Below are positions 32,628 through 47,470 of a stretch of DNA of 64,000 nucleotides, piece after piece. Made by a program: the position numbers and the translations under genes. The notes under the pieces are model-generated. The model did no database searches and had not been told where the DNA came from. It saw only the letters and a program-made list of their open reading frames with translations. Source of the stretch: Halictus rubicundus (lineage: Eukaryota > Arthropoda > Insecta > Hymenoptera > Halictidae); assembly GCF_050948215.1 (NCBI RefSeq), contig NW_027488787.1, positions 62,001 to 126,000 of the forward strand, written 5' to 3'. Numbering within the stretch: the stretch's first letter is position 1; the number at the start of each line of letters is the position of its first letter.

Positions 32628-35600
32628 CAATCCTATTCTATAGTTTTCCTATCCTATCCTCTATTCTATCCAATCCCCTATCCCATCCTCTGTTCTATCC
32701 TCTATCCCATCCTATCCTCTATACTATACTATCCTCTATCTTATCCTATCCCCTATACTATCCTATCTTATCAACTATCCTATCTTATCCTCAATCCAAT
32801 TCTATCCCCAATCCTATCCTATCCTCTATCCTATCCTATCCTCTATAATATCGTATCCTCTATCATATCCTATCCTCTTTCCTATAATATCATCTATCGT
32901 ATCGTATCTTCTATGCTATCCTATCCTCTATAATATCGTATCATCTATCCTATAATATCATCTATGATATCCTATTCTCTATCCTATCCTATCCTATCCT
33001 CTATCCTATCTTATCCTCAATCCTATCTTATCCTCAATCCTATCCTATCCTCTATCCTGTCCTATCCTCTATCCTATCCTATCCCCAATCCTATCCTATC
33101 CTCTATCCTATCCTATCCTCTATCATATCCTATCCTCTTTCCTATATTATCATCAATCCTATCCTATCCCCTATACTATCCTATCCTATCCACTATCCTA
33201 TCCTATCCTCAATCCTATCCTATCCTCTATCCTATCCTGTCCTTTATACTATCCAATCCTCTATCGTATCCTCTATCCTACCCTATCCTCTATCCTATCC
33301 TATCCTCTACAATATCGTATCCTCTATCATATCCTATCCTCTTTCCCATAATATCATCTATTCTATCCTATTCTCTATCCTATCCTATCCTCTATCCTAT
33401 CTTATCCTCAATCCTATTCTATCGTCTATCCTATCCTATCCTCTATCCTATCCTATCCACTATCCTACCCTATTCTCTATCCTATCCTATCCTCTATCCT
33501 ATCTTATCCTCAATCCTATTCTATACTTTTCCTATCCTATTCTCTATCCTATCCTATCCTCTAACCTATCTTATCCTCAATCCTATTCTATCCTCAATCC
33601 TATCCAATCCCCTATCCTATCCTCTGTTCTATCCTCAACCCTATTCTATCCTCTATCCTATCCTGTCCTCTATCCTATCCCATCCTCAATCCTATCCTAT
33701 CCTCTATCCTTTCCATTCCCCTATCCTATCCTCTGTCCTATACCGTACCCTATCCTATCCTCTATACTATACTATCCTCTATCCTATCCTATCCTCTATA
33801 CTATCCTATCCACAATCCTATCCTATCCTCTATTATATCCTATACTGTATCCTATCCTATCCTCTATCCTATCCTATCCTCTATCCTATCCAATCCTCTA
33901 TCGTATCCTCTATCCTATCCTATCCTCTACCATATCCTATCCTCTATCCTATCCTATGTTCTATCGTATACGATCCTCTATCCTATCCTATCCTCTATCC
34001 TATCCTTTCCTCTATCCTATCCGTTCCTCAATCCTATCCTATCCTCTATCCTATCCTATCCTCAATCTTATCCTATCCTCTATCCTATCCTATCCTCTAT
34101 CCTATTCTATACTCTATCCCATCCAATGCACTATCCTATCCTATCCTCTATCCTATCCTATCCTCTATCCTCTCCTATCCTCTATCCTATCCTATCCTCA
34201 ATCCTATCCCATCCTCTATCCTATCCTATCCTTTATCCTATCCTATCCTCAATCCTATCCTATCCAATATCCTATCCTATCCTCTATCCTATTCTATACT
34301 CTATCCTATCCTATCCTCTATCGTATCCTATCCTCTTTCCTATATTATCATCAATCCTATTCTATCCCCTATCCTATCCTATCCTCTATAATAACGTATC
34401 CTCTATCCTATAATATCATCTATCCTATCCTCTACAATATCGTATCCTCTATCATATATTATCCTCTTTCCCATAATATCATCTATCCTCTCCTATTCTC
34501 CATCCTATCCTATCTTCTATCCTATCCTATCCTCTGTACTATCCTATCCTCTTTCCTATCCTATCCTCTATCCTATCCTATCCTCTATCCTATCCTATCA
34601 TCTATATTATCCTATCCTCTACAATATCGTATCCTCTATCATATCCTATTCTCTATCCTATCCTATCCTCTATAATATCGTATCCTCTATCATATCCTAC
34701 CCCCTTTCCTATAATATCATCTATCCTATCCTATTCTCAATCCTATCCTATCCTCTATCGTATCCAATCCCCTATCCTATCCTCTATCCTATCCAATCCC
34801 CTATCCTATCCTCAATCCTATCCTATCCTCTATCCTATCCTGTCCTTTATACTATCCAATCCTCTATCGTATCCTCTATCCTATCCTATCCTCTATCCTA
34901 TCCTATCCTCTACAATATCGTATCCTCTATCATATCCTATCCTCTTTCCCATAATATCATCTATTCTATCCTATTCTCTATCCTATCCTATCCTCAATCC
35001 TATCTTATCCTCAATCCTATTCTATCGTCTATCCTATCCTATCCTCTATCCTATCCTATCCTCTATCCTACCCTATTCTCTATCCTATCCTATCCTCTAT
35101 CCTATCTTATCCTCAATCCTATTCTATACTTTTCCTATCCTATTCTCTATCCTATCCTATCCTCTAACCTATCTTATCCTCAATCCTATTCTATCCTCTA
35201 TCTTATCCTATCATCTATCCTATCCTATCCTCTATCCTATCCTATCCTCAATCCTATCCCATCCTCTATCCTATCCTATCCTCTATCCTATCCTATACTA
35301 TCCTCTATCCTATCCTATCCTCAATCCTATCCTATCCAATATCCTATCCTATCCTCTATCCTATTCTATACTCTAACCTATCCTATCATCTATCCTATCC
35401 TATCCTCTGTTTTATCCTATTTTCTATCCTATCCTATCCTCTATCCTATCCCATCCTCTATCGTATCCTATCCTCTATCGTATCCTATCCTATATCCTAC
35501 AATATCCCCTATCCTATCCTATCCTATCCTCTATCCTATCCTATCCTCTATCCTATCCAATCCTCTATCCTATCGTATCCTCTACCCTATCCAATCCCCT

Positions 35601-38600
35601 ATCGCATCCTCTATCCTATCCTGTCCTGTATCCTATCCAATCCCCCATCCTATCCCCTATCGTATCCTCTATCCTATCCTATCCTCTATCCTATCGTATC
35701 CTCTATCCTATCCTGTCCTGTATCCTATCCAATCCCCCATCCTATCCCCTATCGTATCCTCTATCCTATCCTATCCTCTATCCTATCGTATCCTCTATCC
35801 TATTTTCTGTCCTACCCTACCCTCTATCCTATCCTGTCGTCTATCCTATCCAATCCCCTATCCCATCCTCTATCCGATCCTATCCTATCCTCTATCCTAT
35901 CCTCTATCCTATCCTCTATCCTATCCTCTATCCTATCCTCTATCCTATCCTCTATCATATCGTATCCACTATCCTATCCCATCCTCTATCCTATCCTATC
36001 CTCAATCCTATCCCATACTCTATCCTATCCTACCCCTGTCCAATCCTATCCTCTGTCCTATCTTATCCTCTATCCTATCCTGTCCTCTATCCTATCCTAT
36101 AATCTATCCTATCGTATCCTCTATCCAACCCTATCCTCTAACCTATCCAATCCTCTATCGCATCCTCTATCCTATCCTATCCTCTATCTTATCCTATCCT
36201 CTATCCTATCCTATCCTCTATTCTATCGTATACTCTATCCTATCCTATCCTGTCTCCTATCCAATCCCCTATCCTATCCTCTATCCTATCGTATCCTCTA
36301 TCCTATAATATCCTCTATCCTATCCTATCCTCTATCCTTTTCAATCCCCTATCCTATCCTCTATCCTACCCTATCCTGTATCCTATCCAATCGCCTATCC
36401 TATCCTCTATCATATCCCATCCTCTATCCTATACTATCATCTATCCTATCCTATCCTCTGTCCTATCCTATCTTCTACCCTATAATATCCTCTATCCTAT
36501 CCTATTCTCTATCCTATCCTATCTTTTATCCTATCCTATCCTCTACCCTATAATATCCTCTATAATATCCTATCCTATCCTCTATTCTATCGTATACTCT
36601 ACCCTATCCTATCCTGTCTCCTATCCAATCCCCTATCCTATCCTCTATCCTATCGTATCCTCTATCCTATAATATCCTCTATCCTATCCTATCCTCTATC
36701 CTTTTCAATCCCCTATCCTATCCTCTATCCTATCCTATCCTGTATTCTATCCAAATTCTACCCTATCCTCTATCCTATCCTATCCTCTATCCTATCCTCT
36801 ATCCTATCCTCTATCCTATCCTCTATCCTATCCTATCCTCTGTCCTATACTATCCTCTAGCCTATCCTATCCGCTATCCTATCATATCCTCTATCCTATC
36901 CAATCCTCTATCGTATCCTCTATCCTATCCTGCCCTCAATCCTATGATATCCTCTATCGTATCCTCTATCCTATCCTATCCTCTATCCTATCGTATCCTC
37001 TATAATAACCGTATACTCTATCATATCCTATTCTCAATCCTATAATATCATATATACTATCCTATCCTCTATCCTATCCTATCCTCTATCCTATCGTACC
37101 CCTGTCCAATCCTATCCTCTATCCTATCCTATCCTCTATCCTATCCTGTCTTCTATCCTATCCTATAATCTATCCTATCGTATCCTCTATCCAATCCTAT
37201 CCTCTATCCTATCCAATCCTCTATCGCATCCTCTATCCTATCCTATCCTCTATTGTATCCTCTATCCTATCCTATCCTCTATCTTATCCTATCTTCTATC
37301 CTATCCTATCCCATCCACTATTCTATCGTATACTCTATCCTATCCCATCCTCTATCCTATGCCATCCTCTATTCTATACTATCCTCTATCCTATAATATC
37401 CTCTATCCTATCCTATCCTCTATCCTACAGTATCCTCTATCCTATCCAATCCTCTATCCTATCCTATATCCTATCCTCTATCCTCTATCCTATCCCATCC
37501 TCTATTCTATCGTATACTCCATCCTATCCCATCCTCTATCCTATCCTATCCTCTATTCTATACTATCCTCTATCCTATAATATCCTCTATCCTATCCTAT
37601 CCTCTATCCTATAGTATCCTCTATCCTATCCCATCCTCTATGCTATCCTATACTCTACCCTATACTATCCTCTCTCCTATCCTATCCTCTAGCCTCTATT
37701 ATCCACTATTCTATCCAATCCTCTATCCTAACCTATCCTGTATCCTATACTATCCTCTATCCTGTTATATCCTCTATCCAATCCTATCCTCTATCCTATC
37801 CAATCCCCTATCCTATCCTCTATCCTATCCTATCCTGTATCCTATCCAATCCCCCAAACTATCCTCTATCCTATCCTATATTTTATCCTATCCTATCCTC
37901 TGTCCTATCCTATTTTCTATCCTATCCTACCATCTGTCCTATCCTATCCTCTATCCTATCCTATCCTCTATCCTATCCTGTCCTCTATCCTATCCTATAC
38001 TCTATCCTATGCTATCCTCTATCCTATCCTATCCTCTATCCTATAATATCCTCTATTCTATCCAATCCTTAATCCTATCCAATCCTCTATCGTATCCTCT
38101 ATCCTATCCTCTATCCTAACCTATCCTCAATCCTACCCTATACCCTATCCTATCCGATCCTCTAACCTATCCTATCATCTATCCTATCCTATCCTCTGTT
38201 TTATCCTATTTTCTATCCTATCCTATCCTCTATCCTATCCCATCCTCTATCGTATCCTATCCTCTATCCTAACCTATCCTCTATCCTATCCTATCCTCTA
38301 TCCTATCCTATCCTCTATCCTATGCTCTATCCTCAATCCTATCCTCTATCCTATCCTATCCTCTATCCTATCCAATCCTCTATCGTATCCTCTATCCTAT
38401 CCTGCCCTCAATCCTATGATATCCTCTATCGTATCCTCTATCCTATCCTATCCTCTATCCTATCGTATCCTCTATAATAACCGTATACTCTATCATACCC
38501 TATTCTCTATCCTATAATATCATATATACTATCCTATCCTCTATCCTATCCTATCCTCTATCCTATCGTACCCCTGTCCAATCCTATCCTCTATCCTATC

Positions 38601-41315
38601 CTATCCTCTATCCTATCCTGTCTTCTATCCTATCCTATAATCTATCCTATCGTATCCTCTATCCAATCCTATCCTCTATCCTATCCAATCCTCTATCGCA
38701 TCCTCTATCCTATCCTATCCTCTATTGTATCCTCTATCCTATCCTATCCTCTATCTTATCCTATCTTCTATCCTATCCTATCCCATCCTCTATTCTATCG
38801 TATACTCTATCCTATCCCATCCTCTATCCTATCCCATCCTCTATTCTATACTATCCTCTATCCTATAATATCCTCTATCCTATCCCATCCTCTATTCTAT
38901 ACTATCCTCTATCCTATAATATCCTCTATCCTATCCTATCCTCTATCCTATAGTATCCTCTATCCTATCCAATCCTCTATCCCATCCTATATCCTATCCT
39001 CTATCCTCTATCCTATCCCATCCTCTATTCTATCGTATACTCCATCCTATCCCATCCTCTATCCTATCCTACCCTCTATTCTATACTATCCTCTATCCTA
39101 TAATATCCTCTATCCTATCCTATCCTCTATCCTATAGTATCCTCTATCCTATCTCATCCTCTATCCTATCCTATACTCTACCCTATACTATCCTCTATCC
39201 TATCCTATCCTCCATCCTATCCTATCCTTTATCCTATCCATTCCCCTATCCTATCCTCTGTCCCATCCTGTATCTTATCCTATCCTATCCCCTATACTAT
39301 CCTATCCTATCCACTATCCTATCTTATCCTCAATCCTATTCTATCCTCTATCCGATCCTATCCTCTATAATATCGTATCATCTATCAAATCCTATCCTCT
39401 TTCCTATAATATCATATATCCTATAGTATCTTCTATTTTATCCTGTCCTCTATAATATCGTATCCTCTATCCTATAATATCATCTATCCTATCCTATTCT
39501 CTATCCTATCCTATCCTCTATCCTATCCTATCCTCTATCATATCCTATCCACTTTCCTATAATATCATCTATCCTATTGTATCCTCTATCCTATCCTATC
39601 CTCTATAATATCGTATCCTCTATCTTATAATATCATCTATCTTATCATATCCTCTACAATATCGTATCCTCTATCGTATCCTATCCTCTATCCCATAATA
39701 TCATCTATCCTATCCTATTCTCTACCCTATCCTATCCTCTATCCTATCTTATCCTCAATCCTATTCTATCCTCTGTCCTATCCTATCCTCTATCCTATCC
39801 TATCCTCTATTCTATCCTATCCTCTTTACTATCCTATCCTCTTTCCTATCCTATCCTCAATCCTATCCTATCGTCTATCCTATCCAATCCGCTATCCTAT
39901 TCTCTATCCTATCCTATCCTCTATCCTATCTTATCCTCAATCCTATTCTATCCTCTTTCTTATCCTATCCTCTATCCTATCCTATCCTCTATAATATCGT
40001 ATCCTCTATCATATCCTATCCTCTTTCCTATAATATCATCTATCGTAACGTATCTTCTATGCTATCCTATCCTCTATCCTATCCTATCCTCTATCCTATC
40101 CTCTATCCTATCCTATCCTCAAACCTATCCTATCCTCTATCCTATCCTATTCTCTATCCTATCCTATCCTCTATCCTTTCCTATCCTCTATCCTATCCTA
40201 TCCTCTATTCTCTCCTATCCCCTATCCTATCCTCTATCCTATCCTATCCTCAATCCTATCCTATACTGCATTATATCCTATCCTCTATCCTATCCTCTAT
40301 CATATCGTATCCTCTATCCTATCCTATCTTCTACCCTATAATATCCTCTATCCTATCCTATTCTCTATCCTATCCTCTATCCTATTCTATCCTCTATCCT
40401 ATCCTATCCTCTATCCGATCCTATCCTCTATCCTATCCTATCCTCTATCCTATCCTATCCTCTATCCTATCCTATCCTCTATCCTATCCTATCCTCTATC
40501 CTATCCTATCCTCTATCGTATCCTATCCTCTACCCTATCCTATCCTCTATCCTATCTTATCCTCAATCCTATTCTATCCTCTGTCCTATCCTATCCTCTA
40601 TCCTATCCTATACCCAATCCTATCCTATCCTCTATGCTATCCTATCCTCTATCCTATCCTATCCTCTATAATATCGTATCCACTGTCATATCCTATCCTC
40701 TTTCCTATAATATCATCTACCCTATCCTATTCTCTATCCTATCCAATCCTCTATCCTGTCCTATCGTCTATCGTATCCTAACCTCTATCCTATTCAATCC
40801 CCTATCCTATCATCTATCCTGTCCTATCCTCTATCCTATCCTATACCCAATCCTATCCTATCCTCTATGCTATCCTATCCTCTATATTATCCTATCCTCT
40901 TTCGTATAATATCATCTATCCTATCCTATCCTCTATCCCATCCTATCCTCTATAATATTGTATCCTCTATCCTATAATATCATCTATCCTATCCTATTCT
41001 CTATCCTATCCTATCCTCTATAATATCGTATCCACTGTCATATCCTATCCTCTTTCCTATAATATCGTCTACCCTATCCTATCCTATCCTCTTTCCTATA
41101 ATATCGTCTACCCTATCCTATTCTCTATCCTATCCAAAGCTCTATCCTATCCTATCGTCTATCGTATCCTATCCTCTATCCTATAGAATCCCCAATCCTA
41201 TCCTCCTTCCTATCCTATCCTCAATCCTATCCTGTATCCTATCCTATCCTGTATCCTATCCTATCCTCTATACTATACTATCCTCTATCGTATCCTATCC
41301 TCTATACTATCCTAT

Positions 41316-44300
41316 CCACAATCCTATCCTATCCTCTATTATATCCTATACTGTATCCTATCCTATCCTCTATAATATCCTATCCTCTATCGTATCCTAT
41401 CCTCTATCCTATCCCATCCCCTATCCTATCCTATCCTCTATCCTATCCTATGATCTATCCTATCCTCTATCCTATCCTGTCCTCTATCCTTTCCCATCCT
41501 CTATCCTATCCTATCCTCTATCCTATCCTATACTCTATCCTATCCTATCATCTATCCTATCCTATCCTCTATCCTATCCTATCCTCTATCCTATCCTATC
41601 CTCTATCCTATCCTATCCTCTATCCTATGCTCTATCCTCAATCCTATCCTCTATCCTATCCTATCCTCTATCCTATCCAATCCTCTATCGTATCCTCTAT
41701 CCTATCCTATCCTCTGTCCTATCGTATCCTCTATCGTATCCTATCCTCTATCCTATCGTATCCTCTATAATAACCGTATACTCTATCATATCCTATTCTC
41801 TATCCTATAATATCATATATACTATCCTATCCTCTATCCTATCCTATCCTCTATCCTGTCGTATCCTCTATCCTATAGTATCCTCTATCCTATCCCATCC
41901 TCTATCCTATCCTATACTCTACCCTATACTATCCTCTATCCTATCCTATCCTCTAGCCTCTAATATCCACTATTCTATCCAATCCTCTATCCTAACCTAT
42001 CCTGTATCCTATCCTATCCTCTATCCTGTTATGTCCCCTATCCTATCCTATCCTGTATCCTATCCAATCCCCCATCCTATCCTCTATCCTATCCTATCCT
42101 GTATCCTATCCAATCCCCCATCCTATCCTCTATCCTATAATATATTTGATCCTATCCTATCCTCTGTCCTATCCTATTTTCTATCCTATCCTACCCTCTG
42201 TCCTATCCTATCCTCTATCCTATCCTATCCTCTATCCTATCCTGTCCTCTATCCTATCCTATACTCTATCCTATACTATCCTCTATCTTATCCTATCCTC
42301 TATCCTATAATATCCTCTATTCTATCCAATCCTTAATCCTATCCAATCCACTATCGTATCCTGTATCCTATCCTCTATCCTAACCTATCCTCAATCCTAC
42401 CCTATACCCTATCCTATCCGATCCTCTAACCTATCCTATCATCTATCCTATCCTATCCTCTGTTTTATCCTATTTTCTATCCTATCCTATCCTCTATCCT
42501 ATCCCATCCTCTATCGTATCCTATCCTCTATCGTATCCTATCCTATATCCTACAATATCCCCTATCCTATCCTATCCTATCCTCTATCCTATCCAATCCT
42601 CTATACTATCGTATCCTCTACCCTATCCAATCCCCTATCGCATCCTCTATCCTATCCTGTCCTGTATCCTATCCAATCCCCCATCCTCTCCCCTATCGTA
42701 TCCTCTATCCTATCCTATCCTCTATCCTATCGTATCCTCTATCCTATCCTATCCTCTACCCTATAATATCCTCTATAATATCCTATCCTCTATCCGATCC
42801 TATCCTCTATTATATCCAATCCTCTATCCTATCCTATCCTCTATCCTATACTATCCTCTATCCTATCCAATCCCCTATCCTATCCTCTATCCGATTCTAT
42901 GCTCTATCCAATCCCCTATCCTATCGTCTATTCGATCCTATCCTCTATCCTATCCTATCCTCTATAATATCGTATCCTCTATCCTATCCTGTCCTCTATC
43001 CTATAATGACATCCATGCTATCCTATTCTCTATCCTACCCTATCCTATCCTCTATCGTATCCTATCCTCTATCCAATCCAATCCTATATCCTATACACTA
43101 TCCTATCCTATCCTCTATCCTATCCTATCCTCTATCCTATCCAATCCCCTATCCTATCCTCTATCGTCCCCTATCCTCTATCCTATCCTATCCTCTACCG
43201 TCTCCTGTCCTCTATCCTATCCAATCCCCTATCCTATCCTCTATCCGATCCTATGGTCTATCCTATCCTCTATCCTATCCTATCCTGTATCCTATCCTAT
43301 CCTCTATCCTATCCTCTCTCCTCTATCGTCTCCTGTCCTCCATCCTATCCTATCCTCTATCCTATCCTATCCTCTATCCTATCCTATCCTCTATCCTATC
43401 CTTTCCTCGATCCTATCCTATCCTCTATCCTATCCTCTCTTGTATCCTATCCTATCCTCAATCCTATCCTATCCTATATCCTATCCTATCCTCTATCCTA
43501 TTCTATACTCTATCCTATCCTACCCGCTATCCTATCCTATCCTCCATCCTATGCTCTATCCTCAATCCTATACTCTATCCTCTATCCTATCCTATCCTCT
43601 ATCCTATCCTATTATCCATCCTATCCTCTATCCTATCCAATCCCCTATCCTATCCTCTATCGTCTCCTATCCTCTATCCTATCCTATCCTCTATCGTCTC
43701 CTGTCCTCTATCGTATCCAATCCCCTATCCGATCCTCTATCGTCTCATATCCTCTGACCTATCCAATCCCCTATCCTATCCTCTATCCGATCCTATCCTC
43801 TATTATATCCTATCCTCTATCCTATCCTATCCTCTATCCTATACTATCCTCTATCCTATCCAATCCCCTATCCTATCCTGTATCCTATCCTATCCTGTAT
43901 CCTATCCAATCCCCCATCCTATCCTCTATCCTATCCTATATTTGATCCTATCCTATCCTCTGTCCTATCCTATTTTCTATCCTATCCTACCCTCTGTCCT
44001 ATCCTATCCTCTATCCTATCCTATCCTCTATCCTATCCTGTCCTCTATCCTATCCTATACTCTATCCTATACTATCCTCTATCCTATCCTATCCTCTATC
44101 CTATCCAATCCTCTATCGTATCCTCTGTCCTATCCTATACTCTATCCTATCCTATCCTCTATCCTATCCTGTCCTCTATCCTATCCTATGCTCTATCCTA
44201 TCCCATCCTCTATCGTATCCTATCCCCTATCGTATCCTATCCTATATCCTACAATATCCCCTATCCTATCCTATCCTATCCTCTATCCTATCCAATCCTC

Positions 44301-47300
44301 TATACTATCGTATCCTCTACCCTATCCAATCCCCTATCCTATCCTCTATCCTATCCTGTCCTGTATCCTATTCAATCCCCCATCCTATCCCCTATCGTAT
44401 CCTCTATCCTATCCTATCCTCTATCCTATCCAATCCCCTATCCTATCCTGTATCCTATCCTATCCTGTATCCTATCCAATCCCCCATCCTATCCTCTATC
44501 CTATCCTATATTTGATCCTATCCTATCCTCTGTCCTATCCTATTTTCTATCCTATCCTACCCTCTGTCCTATCCTATCCTCTATCCTATCCTATCCTCTA
44601 TCCTATCCTATGCTCTATCCTATCCCATCCTCTATCGTATCCTATCCCCTATCGTATCCTATCCTATATCCTACAATATCCCCTATCCTATCCTATCCTA
44701 TCCTCTATCCTATCCAATCCTCTATACTATCGTATCCTCTACCCTATCCAATCCCCTATCCTATCCTCTATCCTATCCTGTCCTGTATCCTATTCAATCC
44801 CCCATCCTATCCCCTATCGTATCCTCTATCCTATCCTATCCTCTATCCTATCGTATCCTCTATCCTATCCTGTCCTGTATCCTATCCAATCCCCCATCCT
44901 ATCCCCTATCGTATCCTCTATCCTATCCTATCCTCTATCCTATCGTATCCTCTATCCTATCGTATCATCTATCCTATCCTATTCTCTGTTCTATCCTATT
45001 TTCTATCCTACCCTACCCTCTATCCTATCCTGTCCTCTATCCTATCCAATCCCCTATCCCATCCTCTATCCGATCCTGTCCTATCCTCTTATCCTATCCT
45101 CTATCCTATCCTCTATCCTATCCTATCCTCAAACCTATCCTATCCTCTATCCTATCCTATTCTCTATCCTATCCTTTACTCTATCCTTTCCTACCCTCTA
45201 TCCTATCCTATCCTTTATTCTATCCTATCCCCTATCCTATCCTCTATCCTATCATATCCTCAATCCTATCCTATACTGCATTATATCCTATCCTCTATCC
45301 TATCCTCTATCATATCGTATCCTCTATCCTATCCTATCTTCTACCCTATAATATCCTCTATCCTATCGTATTCTCTATCCTATCCTATCCTCTATCGTAT
45401 CCTATCCTCTACCCTATAATATCCTCTATAATATCCTATTCTCTATCCTATCCTATCCTCTATCCTATCCTATCCTGTATTCTATCCAAATTCTACCCTA
45501 TCCTCTATCCTATCCACTATCCTATCCTATCCTCTATCCTATCCTATCCTCTATCCTATCCTATCCTCTATCCTATCCTATCCTCTATCCTATCCTATCC
45601 ACTATCCTATCTTATCCTCAATCCTATTCTATCCTCTATCCTATCCTATCCTCTATCCTATCCTATCCTCTATAATATCGTATCATCTATCAAATCCTAT
45701 CCTCTTTCCTATAATATGATCTATCCTATAGTATCTTCTATGCTATCCTGTCCTCTATAATATCGTATCCTCTATCCTATAATATCATCTATCCTATCCT
45801 ATTCTCTATCCTATCCCATCCTCTATCCTATCTTATCCCCAATCCTATCCTATCCTCTATCCTGTCCTATCCTCTATCCTACCCTATCCCCAATCATATC
45901 CTATCCTCTATCCTATCCTATCCTCTATCCTATCCTCTCCTCTATCATATCCTATCCTCTTTCCTATAATATCATCTATCCTATTCTATCCTCTATCCTA
46001 TCCTATCCTCTATAATATCGTATCCTCTATCCTATAATATCATCTATCCTATCCCATTCTCTATCCTATCCTATCCTCTATCCTCTCTTATCCCCAATCC
46101 TATCCTATCCTGTATCCTGTCCTATCCTCTATCCTACCCTATCCCCAATCCTATCCTATCCTCTATCCTATCCTATCCTCTATCCTATCCTCTCCTCTAT
46201 CATATCCTATCCTCTTTCCTATAATATCATCTATCCTATCCTATCCTCTATCATATCCTATCATCTATCCTATCCTATCCTCTATCCTATCCTATCCTCT
46301 ATCCTATCCTATCCTCTATATTATCCTATCCTCTATAATATCGTATCCTCTATCATATCCTATCCTCTTTCCTATAATATTATCTATCCTATCCTATTCT
46401 CTATCCTATCCTATCCTCTGTCCTATCCTATCGTCTATCGTATCCTGTCCACTATTCTATCAAAATCCCTGTCCTATCCTCTATCCTGTCCTATCCTCTA
46501 TCCTACCCTATCCCCAATCCTATCCTATCCTCTATCCTATCCTATCCTCTATCCTATCCTATCCTCTATCATATCCTATCCTCTTTCCTATAATATCATC
46601 TATCCTATTCTATCCTCTATCCTATCCTATCCTCTATAATATCGTATCCTCTATCCTATAATATCATCTATCCTATCATATCCTCTACAATATCGTATCC
46701 TCTATCGTATCCTATCCTCTATCCCATAATATCATCTATCCTATCCTATTCTCTACCCTATCCTATCCTCTATCCTATCTTATCCTCAATCCTATTCTAT
46801 TCTCTATCCTATCCTATCCTCTATCCTATCCTATCCTCTATCCTATCCTATCCTCTTTACTATCCTATCCTCTTTCCTATCCTATCCTCAATCCTATCCT
46901 ATCGTCTATCCTATCCAATCCGCTATCCTATTCTCTATCCTATCCTATCCTCTATCCTATCTTATCCTCAATCCTATTCTATCCTGTATCTTATCCTATC
47001 CTCTATCCTATCCTATCCTCAATACTATCCTATCCTCTATCCTATCCTCTCCTCTATCATATCCTATCCTCTTTCCTATAATATCATCTATCCTATCCTA
47101 TCCTCTATCATATCCTATCATCTATCCTATCCTATCCTCTATCCTATCCTATCCTCTATCCTATCCTATCCTCTATATTATCCTATCCTCTATAATATCG
47201 TATCCTCTATCATATCCTATCCTCTTTCCTATAATATTATCTATCCTATCCTATTCTCTATCCTATCCTATCCTCTGTCCTATCCTATCGTCTATCGTAT

Positions 47301-47470
47301 CCTATCCACTATTCTATCAAAATCCCTGTCCTATCCTCTATCCTGTCCTATCCTCTATCCTACCCTATACCCAATCCCATCCTATCTTCTATCCTATCCT
47401 ATCCTGTATCCTATCCTATCCTCTATACTATACTATCCTCTATCGTATCCTATCCTCTATACTATGCTAT
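41316..47470. repeat. Large higher-order satellite unit, copy A
   Basis: The landmark CCACAATCC within the variant string that opens this unit occurs at 41316, 47471 and 55586. Copy A is about 6.15 kb. It carries ATGACATCCATGC at 43006 and a CAAATCC/AATATGATC block at 45691. Confidence 0.75.

Noticed and set aside
43006..45351. 781-codon frame, repeated at 51699-54044, as a duplicated gene family
   Set aside because: The duplication is of satellite DNA. The frame overlaps other long frames in other phases and has no non-repetitive part.
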